From Gnetum montanum (Eukaryota; Streptophyta; Gnetopsida; Gnetales; Gnetaceae), in NCBI GenBank assembly GCA_015680685.1, contig MNCI01015499.1:2148159-2212158 (forward strand): a stretch of DNA of 64,000 bases. Direction: 5' to 3'. The notes under the pieces were generated by a model. The model searched no databases, was not told the DNA's origin, and saw only the letters and a list, made by a program, of their open reading frames with translations. Positions 1 to 11,398 of the stretch are shown in pieces (within the stretch, counting starts at the first letter, position 1; each line of letters begins with the position of its first letter). Both the position numbers and the translations under genes were made by a program.

Positions 1-470
1 GAATCCATTGTTGAGGTTGCTCCATTCAAGCAATCATTCCAGCATCTTGTTAGCATCATTTTCAAGAGTAGATATAATGATGGACATCCCTGAAGAGTGT
101 TGGCCAATAGTACATTGCCATCAGGATTTTAATGGCCATGCATCTCCTAGCATAGTGTCCTCCACAAGGACCTTCATAAGCATCTTGAAGAACGTGTAGT
201 TGATTAGCATCAAGGACACACCAACAAACTAGACCATTGACACACACCTTGTAGAGGTGTTTTTTGATCTCCATGAAGTGCTTTACTTGGTGAAGAAACT
301 GTTGTTTCTTTCGGTGGTCCAACCCTTATGGCATCTCGTGAGTAAGAAGATAGGTGAGAATGTTATCATACCATTTTGGCTCATTCGGAATTTTTTTAGT
401 TGTCACTTCAATAAAGAGGAGTTCATCAAGAAACATATCAGAGAGTGGGCTTTCTTTCCTTTTGTTGTTC
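1..470 (-). pseudogene. pol: Integrase N-terminal zinc-binding region, element A
   Basis: The minus strand at 62-322 reads as an 86-codon open stretch containing LQDAYEGPCGGHYARRC and YYWPTLFRDVHHY. This is the typical H-H-C-C integrase N-terminal region; the C-x2-C half follows below position 61. The catalytic core would lie left of the window. The same block is found in B (12345-12660) and D (33090-33330). In-frame stops appear around 20-60. The entry rests on family similarity and on its position directly after RNase H. Confidence 0.8.
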
Positions 471-472
471 CA

Positions 473-840
473 TCACAACCAAGACAAGTGATCAATGATC
501 ACATTCTTAGTGCCCTTTTGATCTACCATTGTAAGATTGAGTTTCTGCAAGATCACTAGCCACCGTATGACATGGGGGCTCACCATTGGCTTTTTCATTA
601 AGAAGTAGATGACACTATGATCCATGTGCATACACACCTTGTATTCAAGTACATAATACCCGAACTTCTCTAGAGAAAACACCACCACCATCAATTCTTT
701 CTTTGTAGTGGTGTAGTTCAATTATGCACCCACAATGCTTCGATTGGTGCAGTGGATTAATATGGACATTTCTTGTCATCTAACTACATCAGCACAACTC
801 CCAAGGCATAATTCAATGCATCCATCATAATATGAAATGG
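473..840 (-). pseudogene. pol: RNase H domain, element A
   Basis: An 82-codon minus-strand stretch (473-721) contains NYTTTKKELMVVVFSLEKF and HMDHSVIYFLMKK, followed by an IDHLSWL-like end. These match the RNase H of Ty3/gypsy elements (TEKE-LAVVFALEKF and HTDHSAI-type blocks, then VADHLSRL). It degrades the RNA strand of the RNA/DNA hybrid during reverse transcription. It lies between RT and integrase as expected. The region 722-840 is homologous but broken by stops. Confidence 0.82.
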
Positions 841-1790
841 TATGGACCAATTAGTTTCTTGTAGGATTGGAGTTTCTACAAGCTTCTCTTTTAGTTTCTA
901 GAATACTTTCTTACATTCTGCAGTCTAGACAAAGGAAACATCTTTCTTTATTACCTTCACCAATGATTTTGCAATCTTAGAAAAATTCTCTATGAATTGC
1001 TGGTAGTAGCTAGTAAACATCTTTAACTATTTCTAGTTAGCGGGTTATTCCTTGGATGACCCTTATTTTCTCCAGGTTCACCTCAATTCCTACTTGTGAT
1101 ATTTTGTGCCCTAGTACAATGCCCTCCTAGACCATGAGGTGACTTTTCTAGCAATTGAGTTGTAAGTTAATTTTGACACATTTTTAGCACTTGCTTAAGA
1201 CTACCTAGGGCTTGCTCAAATGTAGCTCCATAGGTGGAGAATTCATCCATGAAGACCTCCATACCACTACCGATTTTCTGTTGAAAAATGGTCAGGACCA
1301 AGTGTTGGAATGTGGTAGAAGCATTGCATAGACCAAATGGCATCTTATGATATGCAAAAGTTCCCCAGGGACTCATGAATGTTATCTTTGCTTGGTCTTC
1401 TAGTGCAACTTGAATTTGGTTATAGCCACTATAACCATCTAGAAAACTATAGTAGCAATGCCCAGATATTGTGTTGAGCACCTGGTCAAAAAATGGCAAC
1501 AGAAAGTGATCCTTGAATGTTGCCATATTCAGTGCCTAAAATTGATGTAGACCTACCACTTGCCATCTTTCTTTAGCACAATTACAAGTGCACTAACCCA
1601 CTCGCTATCCGCAGTGGGATAGATGAACCCTACCTTGAGGAGTTACTTGATTTCCTCCTTGATGATTTGCTTCAATTTGGGATTAAATTGCCTCTATGGT
1701 TGTCATTTTGGCTTCATGGTCAGGTTGATGTAGATGCGATGCTGACATATCCTAGGATCAATCTCTATGAGTTTAGGATATGACTAAGCA
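841..1790 (-). pseudogene. pol: Reverse transcriptase, element A
   Basis: The longest open piece is 1167-1526 (119 codons), with FLDGYSGYNQIQVALED, WGTFAYHKMPFGLCNA and MEVFMDEFSTYGATFEQA. The first catalytic Asp (FLD) is present. The FMDD box has become FMDE, so the last catalytic Asp is lost. Upstream, at 1560-1700, pieces reading EWVSALVIVLKKDGKW mark the start of the palm. Stops break the frame outside the core. The GLCNA and FLDGYSGYNQI patterns support an Athila-like placement. Confidence 0.87.
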
Positions 1791-2049
1791 AAAAATGCTA
1801 CTTTCAATAGCATCTTTTTCTGTGTTAAAGCAAGTTTTTCATTGATTATAACTGGCTTCCCATTCTTCAAAAATATATATTCCATTCCATTCAGTAACAT
1901 TTTTATCTCAAGGTGCTCTTGTTTGAATTTTTCAGAAATTTCCAACTCTTCCTAGTGAGTATCATCATTTGTGTCATCAAAGAGTTGGCGATGAACTTGC
2001 TTAAGTTCATTCATGCTTGTGACATATGTACATGTCAGGCTCTCAGTTG

Positions 2050-2700
2050 CTTTCATGCAAAGTATGTTGCTTTTTGAATTAGTGGTTAGCCATTAGGTGT
2101 CCTCTTGTTTTGTGGCTATTGTGTATAGACACCTTTGAATTTCTACTTCTGGCACACACTATTTGCATGTAGAGATAGATGCTTGCTTAATGACCCAAAG
2201 TTTCTACACACAATTGCACCCGATATCATTGTATGTAATGCATGGAACTCACTTCTTCTCGATCTTTCCAAATGCATTTTCTTTATATATCTCCAGGGAA
2301 AGATCTCTAATGTCCATTCTTGCATCAATGGTGCTTAGCTATGCTCTTCCCATGATGATTGGGAAATCTCCTTTGTAGTTCTCCACTTTGATTATCAGGA
2401 AGTTGGTAGGATAAGACCACCCACAAATAGTGGTCATAATGTCTTCTACTAGTTCCAATGGAATAGTGATGGATTGGTTTATCAATTCTAATCTTATGTT
2501 TCTCTTCTTGAGAGGAGGCAGGTTCTAGGAAATGTATATCTCATGAGAAATTAGATTAACACTGAAACTTGAATTGAGAAGAGCCTTGCACGGTTCATTC
2601 CTAGAAATCTATAAATAAATTAAAGGACTTCCATGATCAGCTAACTTCTTAGGAAGATTTCCTACATGGATCCAATCAGACATAGTATGAGTGAGCATTA
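2050..2700 (-). pseudogene. pol: Retroviral-type aspartic protease and linker, element A
   Basis: Around 2330-2420 the minus strand reads CGWSYPTNFLIIKV and FPIIMGRA, the second half of the protease. Around 2525-2590 it reads LLNSSFSVNLISHEIY. By comparison with element C (LLDSGSGVNLISREMY), the catalytic Asp has become Asn and the following Ser-Gly is changed, so the enzyme would be inactive. The linker toward RT (2050-2200) includes a TIATKQEDT stretch shared with B, C and G. Confidence 0.75.
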
Positions 2701-3374
2701 CAGTATAAATCCTAGGTAGAGTTTGGTTTGAAGGGGACTTGAAGCTATTAGGTACAAGGGAAGATGTAGGAATAGGGTGGCCAACCATGGATGTATGTGA
2801 GGGCTTAGGTGGACTACAAGGTGGAAAGAAAGGTCTTTTCTTTGATTAGGCATTTGACCCCTCTGATTGATGATTCGGTTGTAGATTAATAGCCCTCGTA
2901 GCATTGAATTGTTGTGGTTGAGATAATAGTTCACCTTGCATAGGTGGGGTAGGTGGTAGCTATGTGGATAGAGGAGGACTATGTGCTTCATATGGAGGAG
3001 GAGTATGTGCTTCATATGGAGGAGGAGTAAGAGGTGGTATCCCTTCTTTCATATGGCAAATGAGCTTGATAATAATTTGAAGGGTGGTAGGGAGGCTGGA
3101 AAGTAGAAATGTGATTGGAAGAATCATGCTAAATGTAGTAACCATATGGATCAGGCTACCTGTAAGGGTATTGTTGCCTTGGTGGTGCCAATGCCCGTGA
3201 TTGTGGTTGTTTCCATTGTTGATATTGTTCATACGGTTGTGGTGGAGCTCCACTTGGATAATATAGTTGTTGTTGGTGGAACTGCTTGAGATTACCTTGA
3301 GGATAAGGTAACCTTCTGGATGTTTGTCTTTATGTAAGTCATGGATGTAAGGCATATACCCTAGACTCTTGTAG

Positions 3375-3428
3375 ATGTGACACAATGGGGCAACATCCCT
3401 TAGGATGTTCATACTGATAGATGTCACA
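3375..3428 (-). other. Zinc-knuckle-like motif of gag, element A
   Basis: The 18 codons read CDIYQYEHPKGCCPIVSH. Element C has CEICQYDHPKGCCPIISH at the equivalent place. The Cys/His spacing differs from the usual gag C-x2-C-x4-H-x4-C knuckle. Confidence 0.7.
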
Positions 3429-4696
3429 CCCATGATCATCATTTAATTCATTGTCTGCAACTTCTTCAATTATAAAAATCTTACCCTTACCTTTGTGATA
3501 TGCATGTTCAACTTCCTTATGCCTCATGCGCTCATGATCACTACCTTGTTCTTTGCACTCCTTAGCAATTTTGAGGACAACTTGGAATCTGTTGTCCATA
3601 GAGTTCCATAACTAATCAACCTTGGCCATAAGTTCAGATTGGAATTTTTGAAGTGACAAAATTTTCTTATTCACCCCCTCATCAAATATAGACTCATTCT
3701 CATCGTCATAGAATTGAACCTTCCTCTTACAGATGGAAGGATCATGGTTGCACTCTTTTGCACTTTCTCTTTTTCTTAGTTCACCCTCCTCTTTAGTGAC
3801 CTACTCTATTAATCTTTGTATTTGATGGATACTTAGTGTTGATAGGTGCCCTTGGCATAGACACCAAGGCTTCCCCTCATTTTTGATTGAAGTCCATCTA
3901 CTATGTGGCGAAGTTGATCCAATTCAGAATAACCATGGCTTGGACATTTGTGCATTAAGGCGTAGTATCAGCCAATGGCAGCATCTAAGGTTTGTTCCTT
4001 CTTTGTTTCCATCCTTGAATTTTCTTTCTTAAGTTGGACACTCTAGAGTATGTTTGATATTTATCATTGAACAATTCCAACATGGTACTCCACTGTCTGA
4101 TAGATTTTGGCTCTAAGAATTGGTACTAGTTTTCTACTTCTTTGATAAGTGTCCTAGGGAATAACTTCAATTTTTGCCACTCATTCTCTATGTTTTGCAA
4201 GGCACATGCATCTTGAAAAGCTTGAAGATGGTTCTATAGATCAGAGCTATCCTCCTTCAAATCAAGGAATATTGTTCATGTCTAACCATTTGATTTGACT
4301 ATCTTCCACATGCCTTGTTGGAATTTTAACTACCTTTGTGATGTTAAGCATACTTTGGGTAGCAAATAGAGGCTCATCAAGGCCTTGATCATGGTGCCTA
4401 CGATGCCCTCTACTACCCCTTCATTCATGGTGATGTGCCTCTCTTGAACATCTATTCCCTTAATCTTGTTTATCTTGATAGTCTCTTTGGTTATTATGGT
4501 CCTATCAATCATTTCATTCATTTTGATCACCTTCATCATGGTCAAAGCTAGAAGAAGAAGATGATGAAGAAGGGAAAGAGGAAGGAGAACCAGCACCATC
4601 ACGACACCTACTACAACCTCTTCAGTGATCATGACCATGATCACGATTGTGCTTCTTATTTGCATCCTTGTCTTGACTTGTGTACTACTACCCCCC

Positions 4697-4750
4697 NNNN
4701 NNNNNNNNNNNNNNNNNNNNNNNNNNNNNNNNNNNNNNNNNNNNNNNNNN
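4697..4750. other. Assembly gap (54 N)
   Basis: A run of N follows a C-rich tract inside the charged region of element A gag. The true length is unknown. Confidence 0.99.
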
Positions 4751-5310
4751 TTACTAGAATTAGGATTGTGAACTGTGGAGTGCAGATTTTGGTTTTGACC
4801 TCCATCTTCAAAGTCAAAGAGAGGAGTTTCATTGAATGGAGAATCCCCATAGAAGGATCCCTTACTAGCTTGTTGGTACAAAAGGAATGGAGAATTGTTA
4901 AGCCCTTTTTGCTTTGAAAATTCATAATTCTACTCTAGCTGTCAATCCCACAAATGTTATGCCTTAGTGAGATGATAATCCCTAGTGTCAGTATCTTCTA
5001 CAATATACTCCCCATAGCGGTCTTGAAGATCGCATCGTTTAAGTATTTGGTAGAGCATTGCATAAACAACTTGATTAGGCAGCAACACAATGTTGCCCTC
5101 CATGTCACACCACTACAGCTATTCATCCTGGCATAGGATGAAGGTGAAGTTTGGTACATACTCATCAAGATCAGCATATACAATTCAATATTGTTAAACC
5201 ACTAGCTAATAGGCTCTATTAGTCTTGGATAGAGAAGCGCTCTTGTGAAAAGAAGACATTGTTAGTTAGCAAAATAAAAATCATAGTGTGCTTCTGACAA
5301 TTTGTTGTGG

Positions 5311-6158
5311 TGATGGTAAAATAGGATATGACTCTAAGGTATTCCTATGCCCAACCATATGAATCACTAAGGCGTTATGTGTGATCTGGTCAAATTCTAT
5401 GGACCTATAGTTATCTAATGCACTAGCTCTTCTAGGAAGTGAAATGGGTGTTGAGAATGTTCATTGTCTTCCTAACTACACTTGTGAAGTTCAAGAGTAT
5501 GTTTAAGTGTAATTGAGGTATTTGATTTTTTATCGTTTTATATTTTATGAGTTTGATTACCTACAACAAGAATGAAAGGTTAAGTAATTAAAGATCTAAT
5601 TCATCTATTGCCTAGCTAGCCTAACATAAGTAATCGCCCCACTTTTCTAGACACATCCTAAGCACATATAGCACTGTCAGGCTACCAAATGTTAAGCATT
5701 GCTGGATTACCAAGTACTATATGAATGCTCGAAGTGGTCGTGCTTGTGTTCATTATTTACTAGAAATAAATTGCTTAATTTAAATGCATTAAAATAAAGA
5801 GCATGAAAGTAAAATGCAATAAAAAATATTAAGCTATTCTTAGTGTTGCAAGAATTGCCAAAACAATTCATTTTATTCTCGTCACACTGCCATGCTCAGG
5901 TACATCAATGCTTGAACAAAGAACCATACACACTTAGACTTATTCTGTGGTCACTCAAAAAATATTCTAACTCTAAGGAAAAGAAATGACAAAATCTTTG
6001 CTTCTCTAACTAAGAATGACCAAAAATTGACTGTGAAAACTGGAGCCCAAGTGCAATATTTATAGACTTAGGGTATATACCTCGACATTGCATACGCAAC
6101 ATTGCAACTCCAACGTCACATACCTAATTTCAAAGCCAACATAAAATGTGATTCATTA
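5311..6158 (-). repeat. 5' LTR of element A
   Basis: It aligns with the other family LTRs from the CCCAACCATATGAATCAC block near its left edge, through the polyadenylation-type region, to the right edge. A TATA box lies on the sense strand (TATAAATA, 6057-6064). The termini are decayed: TGATGG instead of TGATGA on the left and TTCATTA instead of TTTATCA on the right. The primer-binding site beside 5310 is barely recognisable. This is the most divergent LTR of the set. Confidence 0.8.
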
Positions 6159-6325
6159 GTAATGAATATCCAATATTATTAAGAAGTCCTATGCCATTGT
6201 CATGAAAAGAATGTTAGACTCAAAGACATCAAGGGAGGTGACCTTGTCCTTAGGCATTTCCTAATGCTAAGATGACCAAGTTCTCACTAAATTAACAAGG
6301 CTTCTTCATCATTATCAAGAATCTT
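6159..6325. other. Short unique spacer between LTR A and a second LTR-like sequence
   Basis: AT-rich, without an open frame or a recognisable repeat. Confidence 0.5.
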
Positions 6326-8532
6326 TGTAACACCCCTATTAATTATCTATAAAATCCTTTAAATTACTAATAGAGATGTTATGAAATCCCAAAGATCTAG
6401 ATTTATCTTTAATTTACTAATTCAAAAGGAGGTTATAAAATAGATAAAAATTATTAATTAGAAGCATAAATACAATAGAGTAGCATAGCATAGAAAAATT
6501 CCATAATGCTTGCATACGTAAATAAATAAAATTTATTTAAATAAAAATAGGTATTTGCATAGCCACAAAAATTTAGATGTCAAAAAATTTCACTAGTTAC
6601 ATCATAAAATAGTGCACAAAATAACAATTCCAACGATACTTATTTCACCTCAACCAAACATCCAAAAATAAAGATATTCATGTTTGAGTTTTACCAAATT
6701 AATTAATAAAATTTAAAATACTAATTAAATAAAATATTGATATATAATAAATAATATTAAATTTTCCTAAACATATAGCACGTGTTGAAATGAAAAATGA
6801 TCCTTGCAATCTCATGTTTCAAATGGCATCGATAACAATTTCATATTTAACATACTTTATTATTTTTTCATAAAAATATGTACATGGCTCAAATATTCAA
6901 AAAGTATACAAGGCTTCTATTTTACAAAAATACAAAATAGAAAAAAATTAATTTTCAAGTTCACAGGGTTCATCTTTACAAAATTGATCCACCTTTCATT
7001 CATGTCCCTCTTCCAGTATTTCCTTGGCTACTCTAGGCTCTCTAGATCAAAATGTAGGAGTAATTAGAACCCTTCAAATAATAAAGGTTATTTTATTTTC
7101 CTCTTTAATGAGCATAAAGATTATCAGCAAAAATTCTTGTTTTGAATAAAATATTCAAAACTATTTTAAAGTCTAAAAATATCACAAATTTTTCAAAAAA
7201 TCTAAATAAAATCCAAAACTCTAAAGAATGTATATTTTACCTAGGCATCTCCGAAGGCTAGGTCTTAGTTACTCGTATTGCCAAAAGAATATACCAATAG
7301 GTGTTGGAATAAAATCACTATTATCATCAATTTATCTTTTTAATTATTTAATGTCCAAAGATATCACAAATTTGTTTAACAATAATCTAAAGAGCATATA
7401 TTTTAACCAAACATTTCCAAAGCTAGGTCTTGATTACCTCACTATTAAAGTGACACATTGACAGGTCTTGAAATAATCTCATTACTATCATTAGATTTTT
7501 CTCATGATCTCAGATGAGCCACTCATGGTCGAGTCTTGGTAATAGCCTCACTACTAACATAATCAATGGCCGACACACACGTATCATTGGAAGGATAGGT
7601 CTTAAATATGCCTTATCACATACCATTAGTCTCAACTACTTAGTGCCATGGTCTTGGCTAGTTTCCTAGCCTCATGAACTTATGAATCAAAATCTAGGGT
7701 AGGAAATCTATCCAAACCCTTGTTCTCATGATGTGGGTCCCACTAAAGAACATTTCACTTGCATGCAAACAGGGACATCTAAAAGATTCATAACTTCTTT
7801 TAACAAATGAACAAAATCAGTCTCGTAAATATTATTATTTTATTCCAAAAATCTAAAAGATTTTCAAAATAGCCAAAATTCCATAAAATTTTTGCATAAT
7901 TGTGTTTATATCTAGAGCTAATTCAAAATAATCATAGAATATTTAAGAAGTGAGTTGGGAAATATTTCCACAATTCCAAAAATTCATCCAGAAAGATAGA
8001 AAATGACCTGAACAAGATTAAAATACTAATTTTCATATAAAAACAAGCCTAAAATGATGAAAATTTTGTAGAATCTCGACATAATAATTAAAACAATGGA
8101 AGAATAATAAAAAGTTAGAAAGCAGAAAGAAGGAATAGAAAATCCACAATAATATAGGGCAATCACATGAAAAGGAAAGTAAAATAAGATCTATTATAAA
8201 ATAAACAAAAAAAATAAGAGAGCTACATAAAAAGAAAATTAAAATAATCTTTCCTACTTGTGTTGGTAATGCTTCTAGGATCTTCTTATGTTCTTTCTTT
8301 CCCACTAAGACACCCAAAATCAATTTTTACTTTACTTTAAAATAGTGCACCAAAGCCTCGTTTACAAATTAAATGGGACATACCAAAGGTCATAATCTAT
8401 TTATAAGTAGAAGAATTACATGCAATGTGACATGTAGGCTTGCTATGTTTTTGGAAACATAAGAAATAGGCTTAAGTTGGGAGAAACTAGGCTAAAATTG
8501 GCTTTAAAATGAAGAAGAAAGGGTAAGGAATG
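6326..8532 (+). repeat. TGTAACACCCC-type LTR-like sequence (copy 1) and AT-rich continuation
   Basis: Positions 6326 to about 6710 match 63633-64000 at the other end of the window, starting TGTAACACCCCTATTAATTA in both. TGTAACACCC is a common start of plant Ty3/gypsy LTRs, so this is probably the left end of an LTR of a second family. I could not find its right terminus. It may be interrupted by element B, inserted at 8532. No coding region is visible. A stretch with repeated wording (CTAGGTCTTAGTTAC and CTAGGTCTTGATTAC, 7260-7450) suggests a small internal duplication. Confidence 0.55.
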
Positions 8533-9387
8533 TGATGAGTGGCAAGGTACCCTTACACCCAACCATATGAATCACAAGCCTTCATGTGCAATTTGGTTGA
8601 ATTCCATAGACTATAGTTACTAAGTACACTAGAGCTAAACAGCGTGTGCGTGGTGTTCATTCATTGTCTTCCTAGTCCCACTTGTGGAATGCAATTGTAT
8701 GGTTAAGTGTAACTGAGGCATATGATTTTTATTATTTTGTGTTTTTCTGGAATTACTCACCTAGAAAAAGAATGAAAGTAAGAGTGAATAATTGCTAAGT
8801 AAACTATGGTCTAATCTAACCTAACATAAGTAACCGTTCCCACTTCCCGGATACATCTTGAACTTTGTGTGAACACCACTGGGCTGCTAAATGCTAATCG
8901 TATCTGAGCTACCAAGTGTCACACATATGCTCGAAGGGGTTGTGCTTGTGTATCTTAATAAGTTGCTTGATTAATCAAAATTAATTACTACATAAATAAC
9001 ATTAATGTAATTGCATGAAATAACAATATGTAAATGCATAAGAAAGAAAATCTCAAGTGCTGCAAGGAATGGATCAAAGAGCTCATCTTTATTGCCAACA
9101 CAATGGTGTGCTTAGGTATATTAATGCTTGAATAAAGATCCATTCATACTTAGACCTCCTGTTGTGGGCACTTGGAAAATATTCTAACTTTCAAATGGAC
9201 AAACTGCAAGAGTTTTGCTATTGACTGCTAAAAACTTACCCCCAACTGTGTGCCTGGGCACTGTATTTATAGACTTGGGAGTAACCCTACGATATCGAAT
9301 GTATGCTATCGCATCATGGGCTACGATATCGCGTACTTGATATTGTGACCACCTCGATATTAGAGTGATGAAAAACACGATTTATCA
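8533..9387 (-). repeat. 3' LTR of element B
   Basis: It starts TGATGAGTGGC and ends TTTATCA on the plus strand. It aligns along its whole length with 20372-21235. The sense TATA box (TATAAATA) is at 9264-9271. Between the TATA box and the right edge, the U3 part carries several GATATCG palindromes (9283-9360). Confidence 0.93.
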
Positions 9388-9405
9388 TACCCCCACAATT
9401 GAATG
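9388..9405 (-). promoter_or_regulatory. Polypurine tract of element B
   Basis: The sense strand reads CATTCAATTGTGGGGGTA immediately before the LTR start. This primes plus-strand DNA synthesis in LTR retrotransposons. The same position in F reads CAGTCGTGGGGGTA. Confidence 0.8.
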
Positions 9406-10097
9406 AAAACTCATCCTTGAGTATAGAAGAAGAGAAAAAAGTGCTTTACAAAATATAATAGGGGATGTGAACTTATTTGATTGGCACGCAAAGTGACATA
9501 CAGAAAACAAACAAATATAAAAGTGTCCGAGCATACAATATTATAGTGGTGTAAAAAATTGGGTGTTCATGACAATAGGAAAGAACACCAAATGGATCCA
9601 AAGAACATTCAACCCCTCTTGGTATCAAAAGAATTACGGAGAGATAGAAGAGGTCTAGCGATCATGAACAATCTCCCACGAGTGATATGATTGCATCCTC
9701 CTTAGTGATGATAGTTCTACTTCCAGTCCATGCTTCCCACTACAATCATAACAAAACCAAGGATTAGCATTTATAGTGCAACAAATAATGGCTGAGTAAC
9801 TTATCTCGTTGGTGATTTTATCTAGCCAGGTTGTGATTATGATAGGTTGGTTGCTTGGTTGTTAGTGGAAAGACTGACGAATGGGTTAAATAAGAGAAGT
9901 GATCCATACAATTTAGAAAAAGCTTAACACAAGGAGTATTGGAAAGAGGGTATTCAAAACAATAAAAAAGAATTCATTACAAATAGTTGTGAAGGTGCAT
10001 ACAATTGAATGACATGGATGGGGTAAATAAAAAAATTTTGATTATAACAATGTCTAAGGGTAAAGAACTTAACTTAACCAAATGAAAAGATATGCAA

Positions 10098-10117
10098 GTG
10101 GGTCCTCCCCAAAGTAG
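10098..10117 (-). other. Conserved 20-nt noncoding block, element B
   Basis: GTGGGTCCTCCCCAAAGTAG on the plus strand. It recurs in C (40741-40760), F (59177-59196) and, slightly changed, in G and D. Confidence 0.75.
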
Positions 10118-10592
10118 GCATAGGCCTTTTATGCCCTTACATAACTTCAAACCAATGAGTTCATGGGAACCATGGATGATTAATGGTTACAGAAAGTCAA
10201 GTACAAAAACCCAAAAGTAACTCACTAAGAAACCCAACACATCAAACCAAAACATTGAATCAAAACATGAAATCGGTAGTGAGGTGAGGTATGAAAAGCA
10301 TAGATGGATGATAGAGAGAGTGGAATGGAGTTTCTAATTATGGTCACATACAATCCCTTGTGGAGTTTGTAATTAATTGACTTGGTAGGATCCTTCCTGA
10401 GTCCAGATCAAAACCAACCACTTTTAGAAACTTCACATCAACATTCTAAGGCAAGTCCATCCCTTGAGACATAAGAATGCTCCCACAAAATAACCATCAT
10501 TCCAAATTGGAGTGAAGATAGGAAGTGAGAAAGGGCCTTAGTTAGAGGAGACAAGACAAGTCTCATAACCAATGCTTGTAGTCCTTTTATTT

Positions 10593-10659
10593 GGTCTAAG
10601 GGGTGTGCTTTGAATTCCCATGTTTTCTTTTTGAATGGGAACCACACCATGCAAAGACC
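10593..10659 (-). ncRNA. Predicted three-tier stem-loop, element B copy 1
   Basis: The plus strand pairs GGTCT with AGACC (outer), GGTGTG with CACACC (middle) and TTCCCAT with ATGGGAA (inner) around a pyrimidine-rich loop; the sense RNA is the complement and folds likewise. Similar structures occur at 10683-10747, 41248-41333 and 34900-34968. The fold was read by eye; its function is unknown. Confidence 0.6.
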
Positions 10660-10682
10660 CATGTGTTTTTAGCATTTATTTT

Positions 10683-10747
10683 GTCCAAGGGGTGTGCTTT
10701 GAATCCTCATATTTTTTTTTGTGATGAGGACCACACCATGCAAGGAC
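10683..10747 (-). ncRNA. Predicted three-tier stem-loop, element B copy 2
   Basis: A tandem duplicate of the previous structure: outer GTCC/GGAC, middle GGTGTG/CACACC, inner TCCTCAT/ATGAGGA. Relative to copy 1 both strands of the outer and inner stems have changed together, so pairing is preserved. Confidence 0.6.
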
Positions 10748-11398
10748 TTATTTGACTTCCTACTATGAAATGATGTGGAACAGTGAGGAGCTTATGAGAA
10801 CACTCTTGCACATAGGAAAATAGAAGAGCACAAAGAATACCGCATCCCTTTAAAGCCATACCCTATTCAAACCTTTGATTCCTTCCCAATTCTAAACTAC
10901 ACAAGTCACCAATTTATTAAAGTTGTATTAATGAAGAAGAGATTGCATGCTTCCAAAACAAGAAAAACCATAGAGTATATGGATGGGTGGATGATATGGA
11001 CTGACTACCTATTACATGAAAAGAAATCATGTCCCAATCATAAGTAATGATATTCAAAGTCAGAAACAAGACATCAACAATCAAATTACATATAAATCAT
11101 ACCACCATCAAGTAGTGCATTACCATTGTACCTGCCACCTTATTAGTAGAAAAAGTAGAGACACATCAATCACAAGCAACATAACCATAAAAGAAAGTAA
11201 AAATGTAGATAATAAATATTGAATATATTAACATTTGTGTAAAACAAAAACCAAGAAAATACCAATAACCATAAAAAATTCAAATATGTAAAAATAAAGA
11301 TGTAAAATAAAGAAGATGAAAATAGAAAGCTGTAAAACCAAAAAATGTGTAAAAAAAAAGGGTCAAAAACTGAGGAGTTGCAAAGATGTTAGTATGAA

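Larger units (their letters stand above)
2701..5259 (-). pseudogene. gag: gag, element A (with assembly gap)
   Basis: The inferred start is the ATG at 5259, which reads MSSFHKS, matching MSTSSSHKS in C. Parts in sense order are: an N-terminal region; a charged low-complexity stretch holding the N gap 4697-4750; a capsid-like core (about 3830-4400) with LDMNNIP, HLQAFQDACALQNIENEW and LELFNDKYQTYSRVSNLRK; a zinc-knuckle-like motif (3375-3428); and a Pro/His/Tyr-rich tail to about 2700. Gag packages the RNA into the virus-like particle. Many stops and some frameshifts are present. Confidence 0.82.
1..6158 (-). mobile_element. Athila/Tat-like Ty3/gypsy retrotransposon A (partial, 3' end outside window)
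   Basis: On the minus strand the order from right to left is LTR (5311-6158), gag, protease, RT, RNase H and the start of integrase, which runs off the left edge. The RT reads FLDGYSGYNQI and MPFGLCNA, a pattern I associate with the Athila branch rather than Tat proper or chromoviruses. Stop codons and frameshifts are scattered throughout, so the copy is dead. The 3' region and 3' LTR are not in the window, so neither target-site duplication nor LTR pair can be checked. The lineage is inferred from memory of family motifs. Confidence 0.88.
9406..11398 (-). other. Noncoding 3' region of element B
   Basis: About 2 kb lies between pol and the terminal polypurine tract without a convincing ORF. 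It carries a conserved 20-nt block (10098-10117), two stem-loops (10593-10659 and 10683-10747), and an A-rich part with repeated TGTAAAA words (11230-11370) that correspond to the 15-bp array in C. Athila elements can carry an env-like ORF here; none is visible. Confidence 0.7.

Noticed and set aside
7228-7461. 77-codon plus-strand ORF
   Set aside because: No recognisable motif, and it overlaps an internal duplication of AT-rich sequence.
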